From NCBI RefSeq assembly GCF_026625705.1, contig NZ_CP113059.1, positions 4,376,389 through 4,440,388 of the forward strand: 64,000 nucleotides of DNA, in the 5' to 3' direction. The DNA comes from Pedobacter sp. SL55 (GTDB lineage Bacteria; Bacteroidota; Bacteroidia; Sphingobacteriales; Sphingobacteriaceae). Below are positions 37,137 through 44,453 of this stretch, piece by piece (position 1 is the stretch's first letter; each line of letters starts with the position of its first letter). The notes under the pieces were generated by a model. That model ran no database searches, was not told the DNA's origin, and worked only from the letters and a program-made list of their open reading frames with translations. A program made the translations under genes and the position numbers.

Positions 37137-37349
37137 ATGAATAGTTCAAGTATCGAAATTACAGAAAACGAATACTGCATTAAATTAAGCAAAGACACTT
37201 TTGATTTATCACTTATTCGTCAGTTAATTAAACGTATTCAGGCAGAAGAACTTTTCTTCAACAAAAAGAGAATGGAAGATGATGATGATTTGTTGAGCAG
37301 AGCAGATGCTGCTTACGAAGACAACTTTGATCGCCTATGCGACAAATAA
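37137..37349 (+). CDS. Small uncharacterised acidic protein
   Basis: 70 residues, no signal peptide or membrane segment. It is acidic at the C-terminal end (MEDDDDLLSRADAAYEDNFDRLCDK in part) and has a basic amphipathic middle (LIRQLIKRIQAEELFFNKK). The gene is framed by a terminator on each side, so it is transcribed by itself; TTTAGT and ACTAAA half-sites (37109-37125) lie just before the start. I do not recognise the family; the strand-helix composition could fit an antitoxin-like or adaptor protein, without other support. Confidence 0.6.
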   Translation: MNSSSIEITENEYCIKLSKDTFDLSLIRQLIKRIQAEELFFNKKRMEDDDDLLSRADAAYEDNFDRLCDK

Positions 37350-37383
37350 AAAGAGCTAATTCCTATAGGCATTAGCTCTTTTT
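37348..37383. terminator. two-way terminator between convergent genes
   Basis: 13-bp perfect stem AAAAAGAGCTAAT / ATTAGCTCTTTTT with a 10-base loop; A run on one side and T run on the other. It overlaps the stop codon of the small plus-strand gene by two bases. Confidence 0.85.
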
Positions 37384-37389
37384 ATATTT

Positions 37390-37935
37390 CTATCTGTGGC
37401 TGTAGCGCACTTGTTGTTGCTTATCTAACATGCCCAGCTGGTCTTTCATTTGTTTAATCTGATCAGCCAATAATTTATTCTTATCGGCTTTCTTTGCCTC
37501 TGTTAAATACATTTGAGCTTCGCGTTTATTGCGTTTACCCATCGCAATTCCAGCTAAACTCAATTTAGCTAAAGCAACGTTGTGATCCATGTGCAAGCCA
37601 AAACTTAAAGCCGCTTTAAAATACTTTTCAGATTTCATTGGCGCCTTTCTTGATTCCATCAAACCCAACAAAAGGTTATAATAACCAAATTGCATTTTGT
37701 TCAATTGCTTCTCGTAGTTGGTTATCTTTCCCAAAAAAGCTTCTGCTTTGGACATATTATCCTTACGCAAATACCACTGTGCAATGAGCATATTTTCGTT
37801 GTAAAAATAGGTTACGAAAACAAATATGCTAACGAAAACAGTTGGAATACCCCAACCCCAATGACCTAAAATAAAAAGTGCAACTGCTGCACCAAGTAAA
37901 GCGAAGCCTATAATTAAGCGTACTAAATTTGACAT
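37390..37935 (-). CDS. Membrane protein with two N-terminal helices and TPR-like C-terminal part
   Basis: 181 residues: hydrophobic segments at about 5-22 (VRLIIGFALLGAAVALFILG) and 27-45 (WGIPTVFVSIFVFVTYFY) with a short hairpin between, then a soluble helical region with repeats such as SEKYFKAALSFGLHMDHNVALAKL that look like TPR helices. The tail ends in a basic YSHR. Conserved hypothetical in Bacteroidota to my knowledge; function unknown. It shares the two-way terminator with the gene opposite. Confidence 0.7.
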   Translation of the reverse strand: MSNLVRLIIGFALLGAAVALFILGHWGWGIPTVFVSIFVFVTYFYNENMLIAQWYLRKDNMSKAEAFLGKITNYEKQLNKMQFGYYNLLLGLMESRKAPMKSEKYFKAALSFGLHMDHNVALAKLSLAGIAMGKRNKREAQMYLTEAKKADKNKLLADQIKQMKDQLGMLDKQQQVRYSHR

Positions 37936-38019
37936 AGTTTTTCAATATTTCTGCAAATATCGGTTTTCTATAGCAGAAAATAGCGATTTAATTTATAATT
38001 TCAACAAAAATTAGATAAA

Positions 38020-38538
38020 ATGAAATACCTATTCACTATTATAATTGGGTTGTTTTTTATGACAACAAACGCTCAAGAAATCAATAAAAAACTAGAAGAT
38101 CAGATTAAACATAAACAAATCATGTTAAACGAGTGTTCAAGAGAGGGCTTAGTAGAGTTCCCAGAATTTAAAGCAAGTTACGATGCGAACTACGAAAACT
38201 ATAAAGTAGACTCTGCATCGCTGCCGCAACTAACCAAATTAATGAAAGACAAAAAGATTAAAGTGGTGTTAGGCACATGGTGTGGCGATAGCAAATATCA
38301 AGTACCTAATTTTTTAAAAATAACTGATGCGGTTCAGGTTAATGAAAAGAATATTTCTTTCATTGCTGTTGACGGAGCTAAAAAAGCTGAAAATGGCCTC
38401 TTAGATGGACTAGATATCCAACGTGTACCTACATTTATCATTACCGATAAAAAAGGAAAAGAAATTGGCCGCATAGTAGAAAGCCCTAAAAAAAGTATAG
38501 AACTAGATCTAATAGAAATTTTGACGGTTAAGAAATAA
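38020..38538 (+). CDS. Exported thioredoxin-fold protein with CGDS active site
   Basis: 172-residue protein with a signal peptide (about 1-18, ending TNAQ). The thioredoxin domain has VVLGTWCGDSKYQVP, with Cys88-Gly-Asp-Ser91 where CxxC would be, and the cis-proline segment RVPTFII near residue 142. Only the first cysteine is kept, so a disulfide reductase mechanism is not available; monothiol, isomerase or non-redox roles are possible. It lies 40 bases before ung and may be cotranscribed, without obvious functional link. Confidence 0.82.
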   Translation: MKYLFTIIIGLFFMTTNAQEINKKLEDQIKHKQIMLNECSREGLVEFPEFKASYDANYENYKVDSASLPQLTKLMKDKKIKVVLGTWCGDSKYQVPNFLKITDAVQVNEKNISFIAVDGAKKAENGLLDGLDIQRVPTFIITDKKGKEIGRIVESPKKSIELDLIEILTVKK

Positions 38539-38577
38539 AATAACTCAACTTTTGACTTTACACTTTTAACTAAAAAA

Positions 38578-39255
38578 ATGGCTGTAGATTTAGAACCAGG
38601 TTGGCTTAAAGTATTGGAGGGCGAGTTTGACAAGCCCTACATGAAATCACTTAAAGATTTTCTTCAGCAAGAGAAACAAGCTGGTTTTACCGTATTTCCC
38701 AAAGGTTCGGATATTTTCAATGCTTTTAAACATACGCCTTTTGAAAAAGTTAAAGTGGTAATTTTAGGTCAAGATCCTTACCACGGCGTGGGACAAGCAC
38801 ATGGCTTGTCTTTCTCTGTGCAAAAAGGTGTAGTTCCTCCGCCATCGCTTAAAAATATTTACAAAGAACTCGCGGATGAATTCTCTGATTTCAAAATACC
38901 AAATCATGGGGAGTTGACGGCTTGGGCAGACCAAGGTGTGCTGTTATTAAACGCTACGTTAACGGTTAGAGCGCATACCGCTGGCTCACATCAGAAAAAA
39001 GGTTGGGAGCAATTTACCGACAAAGTAATCACCGAACTTTCTGCTAAAAAAACTGGTTTAGTATTTATTCTCTGGGGTAATTACGCCAAACAAAAAGAAG
39101 CTTTAATTGATAAGAGCAAGCATTTCATCATCAGCTCCGCACACCCATCGCCATTCTCAGCTTACAATGGTTTCTTTGGTTCAAAGCCATTTTCTAAAAC
39201 CAACGCCATCCTTAAAAAAGAAGGAAAAGAAGAGGTTAATTGGCAAATCGATTGA
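38578..39255 (+). CDS. ung: Uracil-DNA glycosylase (family 1)
   Basis: Removes uracil from DNA in base excision repair. Motif 1 GQDPYHG holds the catalytic Asp66, and the Leu-loop motif HPSPFSAYNGFFG holds His189; the uracil-recognition LLLNATLTV segment lies at 122-130. The 225 residues agree with family 1. The start is supported by the typical MAVDLEPGWLKVLEGEF. Convergent with the Lrp gene; the gap contains spacer words rather than a terminator. Confidence 0.95.
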   Translation: MAVDLEPGWLKVLEGEFDKPYMKSLKDFLQQEKQAGFTVFPKGSDIFNAFKHTPFEKVKVVILGQDPYHGVGQAHGLSFSVQKGVVPPPSLKNIYKELADEFSDFKIPNHGELTAWADQGVLLLNATLTVRAHTAGSHQKKGWEQFTDKVITELSAKKTGLVFILWGNYAKQKEALIDKSKHFIISSAHPSPFSAYNGFFGSKPFSKTNAILKKEGKEEVNWQID

Positions 39256-39336
39256 TTTACGATTTTAGATCTACGAATTACGATTGACAAGGATTTCAAT
39301 TAAGACTAATACCTATCTACTAATACCTGATCCCTA
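39256..39336. repeat. word-repeat spacer between ung and lrp
   Basis: Built from TTTACGATTTTAG / TACGAATTACGATTG and CTAATACCTATCTACTAATACCTGA pieces. The TACCTGATCCCTA phrase also ends the spacer at 16463-16475 in variant form. Confidence 0.4.
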
Positions 39337-39807
39337 TTAATATTCCAACGGTACAATCGGTTCTTTCTTGGTAGTAGACATGATCATCATCGTTTGAAAA
39401 GTCTTCACTACAGAAATCTTACTAATTTTATCCATAATTAAACGTTCGTACGATTTGATATCGCTTACATAAACTTTCAATAAAAAATCTGCCTGACCAG
39501 TTACGTGGTGACATTCAGTTACTTCTTTGATTTGATTAACCTCATCTAAAAAGATTTGAATGGTATTGTTCTTGTGAAAATCTAGCTGAATTTGGATGAA
39601 AGTTTTGATACCTAAACCTAATTTTTCTTCATCAACCAAAGCATGGTAACTTTTAATGTAGCCAGACATTTCTAACTTACGCACACGTTCTAAAGTTGGC
39701 GCTGGCGATAAACCGATCTCTTGCGAGAGCAGCAAATTGGTAATTCTACCGTTCTCTTGCAATAATTTTAAGATTTTAAAATCGATTTTATCTAGTTCGA
39801 AGGCCAT
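39337..39807 (-). CDS. Lrp/AsnC family transcriptional regulator
   Basis: 156 residues: an N-terminal winged helix-turn-helix (DKIDFKILKLLQENGRI, LSQEIGLSPAPTLERVRKLE) and a C-terminal ligand-binding RAM/ACT domain (VTECHHVTGQADFLLKVYV). An in-frame ATG 14 codons upstream would add MAVLLYLWAIQIKS, which is not a conserved part, so MAFELDKIDF is chosen; the promoter found upstream supports this. It is divergent from mntR. Target genes are not visible; Lrp proteins commonly answer to amino acids. Confidence 0.9.
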   Translation of the reverse strand: MAFELDKIDFKILKLLQENGRITNLLLSQEIGLSPAPTLERVRKLEMSGYIKSYHALVDEEKLGLGIKTFIQIQLDFHKNNTIQIFLDEVNQIKEVTECHHVTGQADFLLKVYVSDIKSYERLIMDKISKISVVKTFQTMMIMSTTKKEPIVPLEY

Positions 39808-39826
39808 ACTTTTTATTTGAATTGCC

Positions 39827-39858
39827 CAAAGATATAACAGGACAGCCAACTCGCAAAA
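39827..39858 (-). promoter_or_regulatory. promoter of the Lrp gene
   Basis: On the minus strand: TTTTG (39854-39858), a 19-base spacer, then TATCTTTG (39827-39834), a near-ideal Bacteroidota -33/-7 promoter. The start codon lies 19 bases further on, which supports the chosen shorter start. Confidence 0.65.
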
Positions 39859-39907
39859 TTTTATTCTAAAAATAATGTAAAAATTTAGATAAAATTTTAT
39901 AGATAAA

Positions 39908-39927
39908 TATTTAGATTTGTCTAAATA
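39908..39927. promoter_or_regulatory. putative MntR operator overlapping the mntR -7 box
   Basis: Perfect palindrome TATTTAGA-TTTG-TCTAAATA. Its TAGATTTG (39912-39919) is also a TAnnTTTG -7 element, 27 bases before the mntR ATG, so a bound repressor would block the promoter. Two more TTTAGAT/TAGATAAAT half-sites lie at 39883-39908. Nearly the same 16-mer is found before the TonB receptor gene (46753-46768). Confidence 0.65.
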
Positions 39928-39946
39928 ATAGATTAGAAAAGCAAAA

Positions 39947-40600
39947 ATGCAATCTTATACCGAAGAGAACTACCTGAAAATCATTTATCATTTATCAGAA
40001 ATTAGTAACCCTGTATTAACTAATGCCATTGCCGAGCGTATTCAAACCAAAGCGGCATCGGTTACCGATATGATTAAAAAGCTGTCGGAAAAAGAACTGA
40101 TTAATTATGTGAAGTACCAAGGGGTAACATTAACGGAAAAAGGAAAGTTAACAGCTGTCAATATCGTAAGAAAACACCGACTTTGGGAAGTGTTTTTGGT
40201 AGATAAGCTCAATTTTAAATGGGATGAGGTACACGATGTAGCCGAAGAATTGGAACATATCCAATCTAATCTGTTAATTGAACGTTTAGATGAGTTCTTA
40301 GATTTCCCAAAAGTAGATCCTCATGGCGACCTAATTCCGGATAAAAACGGCAACTTCGCCGATCTTTCTTTCATCAAATTAAGTAAACTTAACGCTACCG
40401 ACAAAGGAACGATTACTGGTGTGAGCGAACACTCATCAGCCTTTCTTAAGCACTTGGAAAAACTTGGCCTAACCTTAGGCAAACGCATAGAAATTGTCGA
40501 AGTTTTAGAATTTGACGGCTCGGTAGAATTGTTGGTTGAACAACAAAAAACAAATATTAGTAGAGAAGTAGCTAAGCACATTTTAATTACCAAAAACTAA
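39947..40600 (+). CDS. mntR: DtxR/MntR family metal-dependent transcriptional regulator
   Basis: 217 residues: N-terminal winged helix (YTEENYLKIIYHLSEIS, then VTDMIKKLSEKELINYVKYQG), the dimerisation/metal-binding part (LWEVFLVDKLNFKWDEVHDVAEELEHI) and a C-terminal FeoA/SH3-like domain (GTITGVSEHSSAFLKHLEKLGL). Such proteins bind DNA when loaded with Mn2+ or Fe2+. The stop codon overlaps the ATG of mntH by one base (TAATG), which argues for Mn-responsive control of uptake and for autoregulation through the palindrome in its promoter. Confidence 0.9.
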   Translation: MQSYTEENYLKIIYHLSEISNPVLTNAIAERIQTKAASVTDMIKKLSEKELINYVKYQGVTLTEKGKLTAVNIVRKHRLWEVFLVDKLNFKWDEVHDVAEELEHIQSNLLIERLDEFLDFPKVDPHGDLIPDKNGNFADLSFIKLSKLNATDKGTITGVSEHSSAFLKHLEKLGLTLGKRIEIVEVLEFDGSVELLVEQQKTNISREVAKHILITKN

Positions 40601-42462
40601 TGGCAGAGAAGCAATCGTTAAGCGAAGTACACCAAAGTGTGGCTACCGGCCAAAAAAAGGGTTGGCGAAGAATATTGGCTTTTTTAGGCCCTGCGTATTT
40701 GGTAAGCGTTGGTTATATGGATCCTGGTAACTGGGCTACAGATATTGCTGGAGGTAGTAAATTTGGCTATCAGTTGATTTGGGTCTTGCTCATGTCTAAC
40801 CTTATCGCTCTGCTTTTACAATCGCTAAGCGCTCGTTTGGGTATTGTAAGAGGGCTAGATTTGGCACAAGCTTCGAGAAATACTTATCCTAAATGGGTTA
40901 ATTTCCCTTTATTTATATTAGCGCAAACAGCGATTATTGCTTGTGATTTAGCCGAAATCATAGGGATGGCGATTGGCTTAAACTTACTCTTCGGTTTGCC
41001 TTTAATCTGGGGCATTTCTATTACCATTTTCGATACCGTTCTCTTACTTTTCTTGCTCAACAAAGGCATGCGCAAAATGGAAGCTTTCATTGTTTCTATG
41101 GTATTTATTGTAGGGCTTTCCTTTTTGGTAGAAATGTTTATTGTTGAACCCTCGCTAAAAGAAATTGCCAAAGGTTTTGAACCTTCTATGTTGGGAGGCG
41201 AGGCACTTTACATTGCCATTGGTATTATTGGTGCAACCGTGATGCCGCATAACCTTTACCTACACTCGTCGTTGGTGCAAACGCGAAAATTTGAACGGGA
41301 CAGCAAAGGAATTAAAGAAGCCATTAAATTTAACTTTATAGACACTGCTGTTGCACTAAATTTAGCTTTTTTTGTTAACGCGGCCATTTTAATTTTAGCA
41401 GCGGCAGCGTTCTATAAAAATGGTTTTCATGAAGTGGCAGAGATACAAGATGCCCACGAATTGCTTTCTAACATTTTCGGCAGCGTAGCTCCTGCCCTAT
41501 TTGCCATTGCCTTAATTGCTGCCGGGCAAAGTTCCACTGTTACAGGCACGCTAGCCGGCCAAATTGTAATGGAAGGTCATTTAAACCTAAGGATACAACC
41601 TTGGTTACGCCGATTAATTACGCGTTTATTGGCTATCGTACCTGCATTTTTCACTATCCTTTATTTTGGAGATGATGCGTTGGGAGGCTTGCTAATTTTA
41701 AGTCAGGTGGTTTTGAGTTTACAGCTAGGCTTTGCCATAATTCCTTTAATCCACCTTAACTCGGATAAAAAGGAGATGAAAGAATTTACCATTAAACCTT
41801 GGGTTAAAGTACTGGCTTGGTTAAGTGCGGCAGTGATCGTTGCTTTAAACATCAAATTAGCTATAGAAGAAATTGGCGGCTGGATGGCAGAATCTCACAA
41901 CGCTTGGTATATGTACGCAATTGTACTTCCTATCTCTATTCTTATTTTAGTATTGCTAGTTTACATTTTCATCTATCCTTTCGTCGGTAAAAAACAGCGA
42001 ATTGGTAATGTTCCACATGGCGATGCACTAGCTATTGGCCGCGTAGAAAAAATCAATTACGAACGCATTGGCATTACGGTAGATTTCTCTGAAAATGACA
42101 GAAAAACCATCCGCCATGCACTAATACAGGGCGGAAAAGAAGCCCATTATTATTTAATTCACGTGGTAGAAACCGCAGCCGCCCGTTATCATGGCAAAAC
42201 GGCAATGGATCACGAGACACAAGCCGATATTGACAATCTTAAAAAATATCAGGAAAACCTCGCAGATTTAGGCTATCACGCTACGCCACATGTTGGTTTT
42301 GGAGGTACCGCTAAAGCTATTGCAGAGATCAGTAATACCAATAAATTGGAGCTTTTGGTAATGGGTGCCCACGGTCATAAAGGTTTAAAAGATTTGATAT
42401 TTGGTACAACGGTAGATTCGGTAAGGCACAAAGTGGATATTCCGGTGTTGATTGTGAGGTAA
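40600..42462 (+). CDS. mntH: Nramp family Mn2+/Fe2+ transporter fused to a C-terminal Usp domain
   Basis: 620 residues. The Nramp part (about 1-460) has the metal-site motifs DPGNWATDIAGG in helix 1 and MPHNLYLHSS in helix 6, with eleven or so transmembrane helices. After a linker (IFIYPFVGKKQRIGNVPHG, part) comes a universal stress protein domain of about 140 residues, with the nucleotide-loop motif GAHGHKGLKDLIFGTTVDSVRHK (within limits) and PVLIV at the end. Ordinary bacterial MntH ends near residue 410-440, so the Usp extension is extra and faces the cytosol; it may sense nucleotide or stress state. Cotranscribed with mntR. Confidence 0.92.
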   Translation: MAEKQSLSEVHQSVATGQKKGWRRILAFLGPAYLVSVGYMDPGNWATDIAGGSKFGYQLIWVLLMSNLIALLLQSLSARLGIVRGLDLAQASRNTYPKWVNFPLFILAQTAIIACDLAEIIGMAIGLNLLFGLPLIWGISITIFDTVLLLFLLNKGMRKMEAFIVSMVFIVGLSFLVEMFIVEPSLKEIAKGFEPSMLGGEALYIAIGIIGATVMPHNLYLHSSLVQTRKFERDSKGIKEAIKFNFIDTAVALNLAFFVNAAILILAAAAFYKNGFHEVAEIQDAHELLSNIFGSVAPALFAIALIAAGQSSTVTGTLAGQIVMEGHLNLRIQPWLRRLITRLLAIVPAFFTILYFGDDALGGLLILSQVVLSLQLGFAIIPLIHLNSDKKEMKEFTIKPWVKVLAWLSAAVIVALNIKLAIEEIGGWMAESHNAWYMYAIVLPISILILVLLVYIFIYPFVGKKQRIGNVPHGDALAIGRVEKINYERIGITVDFSENDRKTIRHALIQGGKEAHYYLIHVVETAAARYHGKTAMDHETQADIDNLKKYQENLADLGYHATPHVGFGGTAKAIAEISNTNKLELLVMGAHGHKGLKDLIFGTTVDSVRHKVDIPVLIVR

Positions 42463-42477
42463 GCTTAAAACCCAGCC

Positions 42478-42513
42478 AAACACGTGTAAAAAAACAAAAA
42501 TAAACACGTATAA
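42478..42513. promoter_or_regulatory. direct repeats upstream of vapB, possible operator
   Basis: AAACACGTGTAA (42478-42489) and AAACACGTATAA (42502-42513) are 24 bases apart and lie before a TATTTTTG -7 element (42518-42525). The toxin-antitoxin complex could bind here to repress its own operon. Confidence 0.45.
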
Positions 42514-42551
42514 CATTTATTTTTGTATCTTTATGCAAAAGGTATAAAATT

Positions 42552-42797
42552 ATGAATACAAAACTAACGCTGACTATAGAACAGCATACTATAGAGAAAG
42601 CTAAAGAATATGCTCGAAAGAGAAAGAGGAGCTTATCAGATTTGGTTGAAAACTACTTAAAAGCCTTAACAAGCGAAACGCCTATTGAGGATCAATTAAC
42701 GCCAACTGTTAAATCATTAAAAGGCTCATTTAAATTACCCGCAGATTTCGATTACAAAAAGGAATTAACAGATCGTCTATCTGAAAAATATTTGTAA
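42552..42797 (+). CDS. VapB-type antitoxin (DUF6364-like, ribbon-helix-helix)
   Basis: 81 residues. The N-terminus has the strand-helix-helix pattern of a ribbon-helix-helix repressor (MNTKLTLTIEQHTIEKAKEYARKRKRSLSDLVENYL, in parts), and the C-terminal part (VKSLKGSFKLPADFDYKKEL) would wrap the toxin. The gene overlaps the following PIN-domain gene by one base (TAATG), the normal antitoxin-first order. Direct repeats upstream are a candidate operator. It lies between the mntR-mntH unit and the orphan segment, as a small accessory islet. Confidence 0.85.
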   Translation: MNTKLTLTIEQHTIEKAKEYARKRKRSLSDLVENYLKALTSETPIEDQLTPTVKSLKGSFKLPADFDYKKELTDRLSEKYL

Positions 42798-43213
42798 TGG
42801 AAAAAATTTTAATCGATACAGATGTTATTCTCGATTTCTTTTTTGATAGATTACCTTTCTCTGATGATGCATCTAAAATTTTAGCACTATGCGAAAAACG
42901 AAAAATTAATGGATTTGTGACACCAGTAATGATTAGTAACATCTACTATCTCCTAAGAAAAACAGCAAAACATGAAAAAGTAATTGAAAATTTAAGAGCA
43001 CTACTAGGAATAATAGACGTAGTTGTTATAGGTAAAGAAACAATATTAGATGCCATGAATTCCAATTTTAAAGATTTTGAAGATGCGTTACAAAATTTTG
43101 CAGCAAAAAGCCATAAAGAAATTAAGGTAATCATTACCCGAAATATTAAAGATTATAAAACGAGTAAGCTCTCTATTATGTCTCCAGAAACTTATCTAAA
43201 AGCAATTCGATAA
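42797..43213 (+). CDS. PIN-domain ribonuclease toxin (VapC family)
   Basis: 138-residue PIN domain. Acidic residues expected for the Mg-dependent nuclease site are seen in LIDTDVILD (Asp7, Asp9), SNFKDFEDALQ (Glu/Asp near residue 94) and TRNIKDYKTS (Asp near 122). VapC toxins cut tRNA or rRNA and are silenced by VapB. The start is joined to the antitoxin stop. Downstream is a large inverted repeat rather than another gene of the unit. Confidence 0.87.
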   Translation: MEKILIDTDVILDFFFDRLPFSDDASKILALCEKRKINGFVTPVMISNIYYLLRKTAKHEKVIENLRALLGIIDVVVIGKETILDAMNSNFKDFEDALQNFAAKSHKEIKVIITRNIKDYKTSKLSIMSPETYLKAIR

Positions 43214-43286
43214 ACAAAATATACAGTATAAAAAAACGAGAGCTGTTATTAAGTTATTCCTAAGTGTGTAAAATCCGCTAATAGGG

Positions 43287-43370
43287 CTTCGCGATTGCAA
43301 ATTAGGAAGAGCGTAAGTTATATAACTATATAATTAAGTTTCGAACACCCCTAATTTTGTAATCGCGAAG
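43287..43370. repeat. long imperfect inverted repeat downstream of vapC
   Basis: A 20-base arm beginning CTTCGCGATTGC (43287-43306) pairs with 43350-43370 with one extra base. The 43-base loop contains GTTTCGAACACCC (43338-43350). Related sequence, including ATTGCAAATT followed by GAAGAG, occurs on the other strand near 44254-44280. Confidence 0.6.
43338..43350 (+). repeat. GTTTCGAACACCC repeat, copy A
   Basis: Thirteen bases identical to the copy at 44416-44428 and followed in both by (C/T)TAATTT and, two or three bases later, AATC. An inverted copy of the core is at 44295-44306. The two direct copies bracket the orphan gene. Confidence 0.6.
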
Positions 43371-43382
43371 AGCGATTGGATG

Positions 43383-44000
43383 CTAGCTAACTCTTAAAAA
43401 TTCAAAATTGTAGACTTCTTCATTTTCCTTAAATAAACGATCTAGCTCCCCTAGTTTAATTATCAATTTAGTTGTCACTTGTTGGTTGAAAAAATCGAAG
43501 TCTTTAATAAGAAAGCTTGCAGCATAGAGAAAATCAAATACCAATTCAGCATAAAGCACCTTTTGAGATATGAATTTCCAAAAACGTTCATTATCAATCA
43601 ACTTAATATTATCACCATCATTCTTATAATATCCATAGCAGTTCTTTCTAAATTCTTCAGATTTCAAAAGATTCAAAAAATCTCTTACTACATCCTTTAA
43701 TTTGTATAACCAAAAACGCAAAATAACCCTACGAAATTCAGTATGTATCTTCAAAGCTGTTTTTGTGTCGACCACAGCATCAGAATTGAAATAAACCCCG
43801 TATAAATCATTTTTTTTAAGATAGCTTTCATTGAAAAAAAATTTAACCTTAATTTCCTTGAATTGTTTAAGAAAATCAACAGTAATTTTCCTATTTCGAA
43901 GCATTATTTTCTCATAAATAATGTAGTCGCCGCAAAAATTTTTGTTCTTTAAAAGAAAATCGTGAATATTAGATAGCTTGTTACAAATGTTTTTGTCCAT
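43383..44000 (-). CDS. Orphan protein of unknown function
   Basis: 205 residues, AT-rich codons (many Lys, Asn, Phe, Tyr, Ile), no signal peptide and no membrane helix by eye. It is mostly helical with aromatic clusters: IHTEFRRVILRFWLYKLKDVVRDFLNLL and FWKFISQKVLYAELVFDFLYAASFL, given in part. I recognise no family. It stands between vapC and the TonB receptor gene, bracketed by direct GTTTCGAACACCC repeats, with no partner gene. The composition and bracketing suggest horizontal gain. A TAnnTTTG element is not clear; the upstream 450 bases hold no intact gene. Confidence 0.6.
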   Translation of the reverse strand: MDKNICNKLSNIHDFLLKNKNFCGDYIIYEKIMLRNRKITVDFLKQFKEIKVKFFFNESYLKKNDLYGVYFNSDAVVDTKTALKIHTEFRRVILRFWLYKLKDVVRDFLNLLKSEEFRKNCYGYYKNDGDNIKLIDNERFWKFISQKVLYAELVFDFLYAASFLIKDFDFFNQQVTTKLIIKLGELDRLFKENEEVYNFEFLRVS

Positions 44001-44071
44001 ATAAAATATTATATTCTAAGTATTTACAAAAATAAGGCTAATTATTAGACTTCAGAAATTAGTTAAATTTC

Positions 44072-44338
44072 TTAAAACTTTATGGTTTTATATGTCAAAC
44101 CACCATCGGCAGATTTGTGATCCTTAAAACTCGATCCAGCCACAGAAAAAACAGCATAGAACATCGCGTCTATATCTATTTGGATTACAATAATGATTAT
44201 TAATTTCTGAAATAAAGCATTAAATGATACCCTATCGTACTCACCTCTTCGGAATTTGCAATTCCGAGGACTTATCGGCGGAATCGCAATTACAGGTGTT
44301 CGAAACCTTAATTTATTGTAAGATTGGATGAAATAATG
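44072..44338 (-). other. Open frame crossing repeat sequence, possible gene remnant
   Basis: The minus strand is open for 88 codons, ending in TAA at 44072-44074, but the first ATG is only 30 codons before the stop (44164). That tail reads MFYAVFSVAGSSFKDHKSAD and on to TIKF, protein-like and not low-complexity. The 5' half passes through the GGTGTTCGAAAC repeat and a GGAATT-TGC-AATTCC hairpin. It may be a short gene, the eroded end of one, or a chance frame in a repeat element. This covers most of the 453-base gap before the TonB receptor gene. Confidence 0.3.
44295..44306 (-). repeat. GTTTCGAACACC repeat, inverted copy B
   Basis: On the minus strand GTTTCGAACACC followed by TGTAATTGCG, similar to the continuation of copy A. 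The hairpin GGAATT-TGC-AATTCC lies about 25 bases away. Confidence 0.5.
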
Positions 44339-44415
44339 TTACCGCTCTTCGATTTGTTATTATCCCCATTCATATTGCCAGTATAATTTCCAACCTAAGG
44401 ATTTTATATAGTTTT

Positions 44416-44428
44416 GTTTCGAACACCC
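44416..44428 (+). repeat. GTTTCGAACACCC repeat, copy C
   Basis: Identical 13-mer to copy A, followed by TTAATTTATAATC, ending just before the stop codon of the TonB receptor gene. Confidence 0.6.
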
Positions 44429-44453
44429 TTAATTTATAATCAGCAACAAAAAT

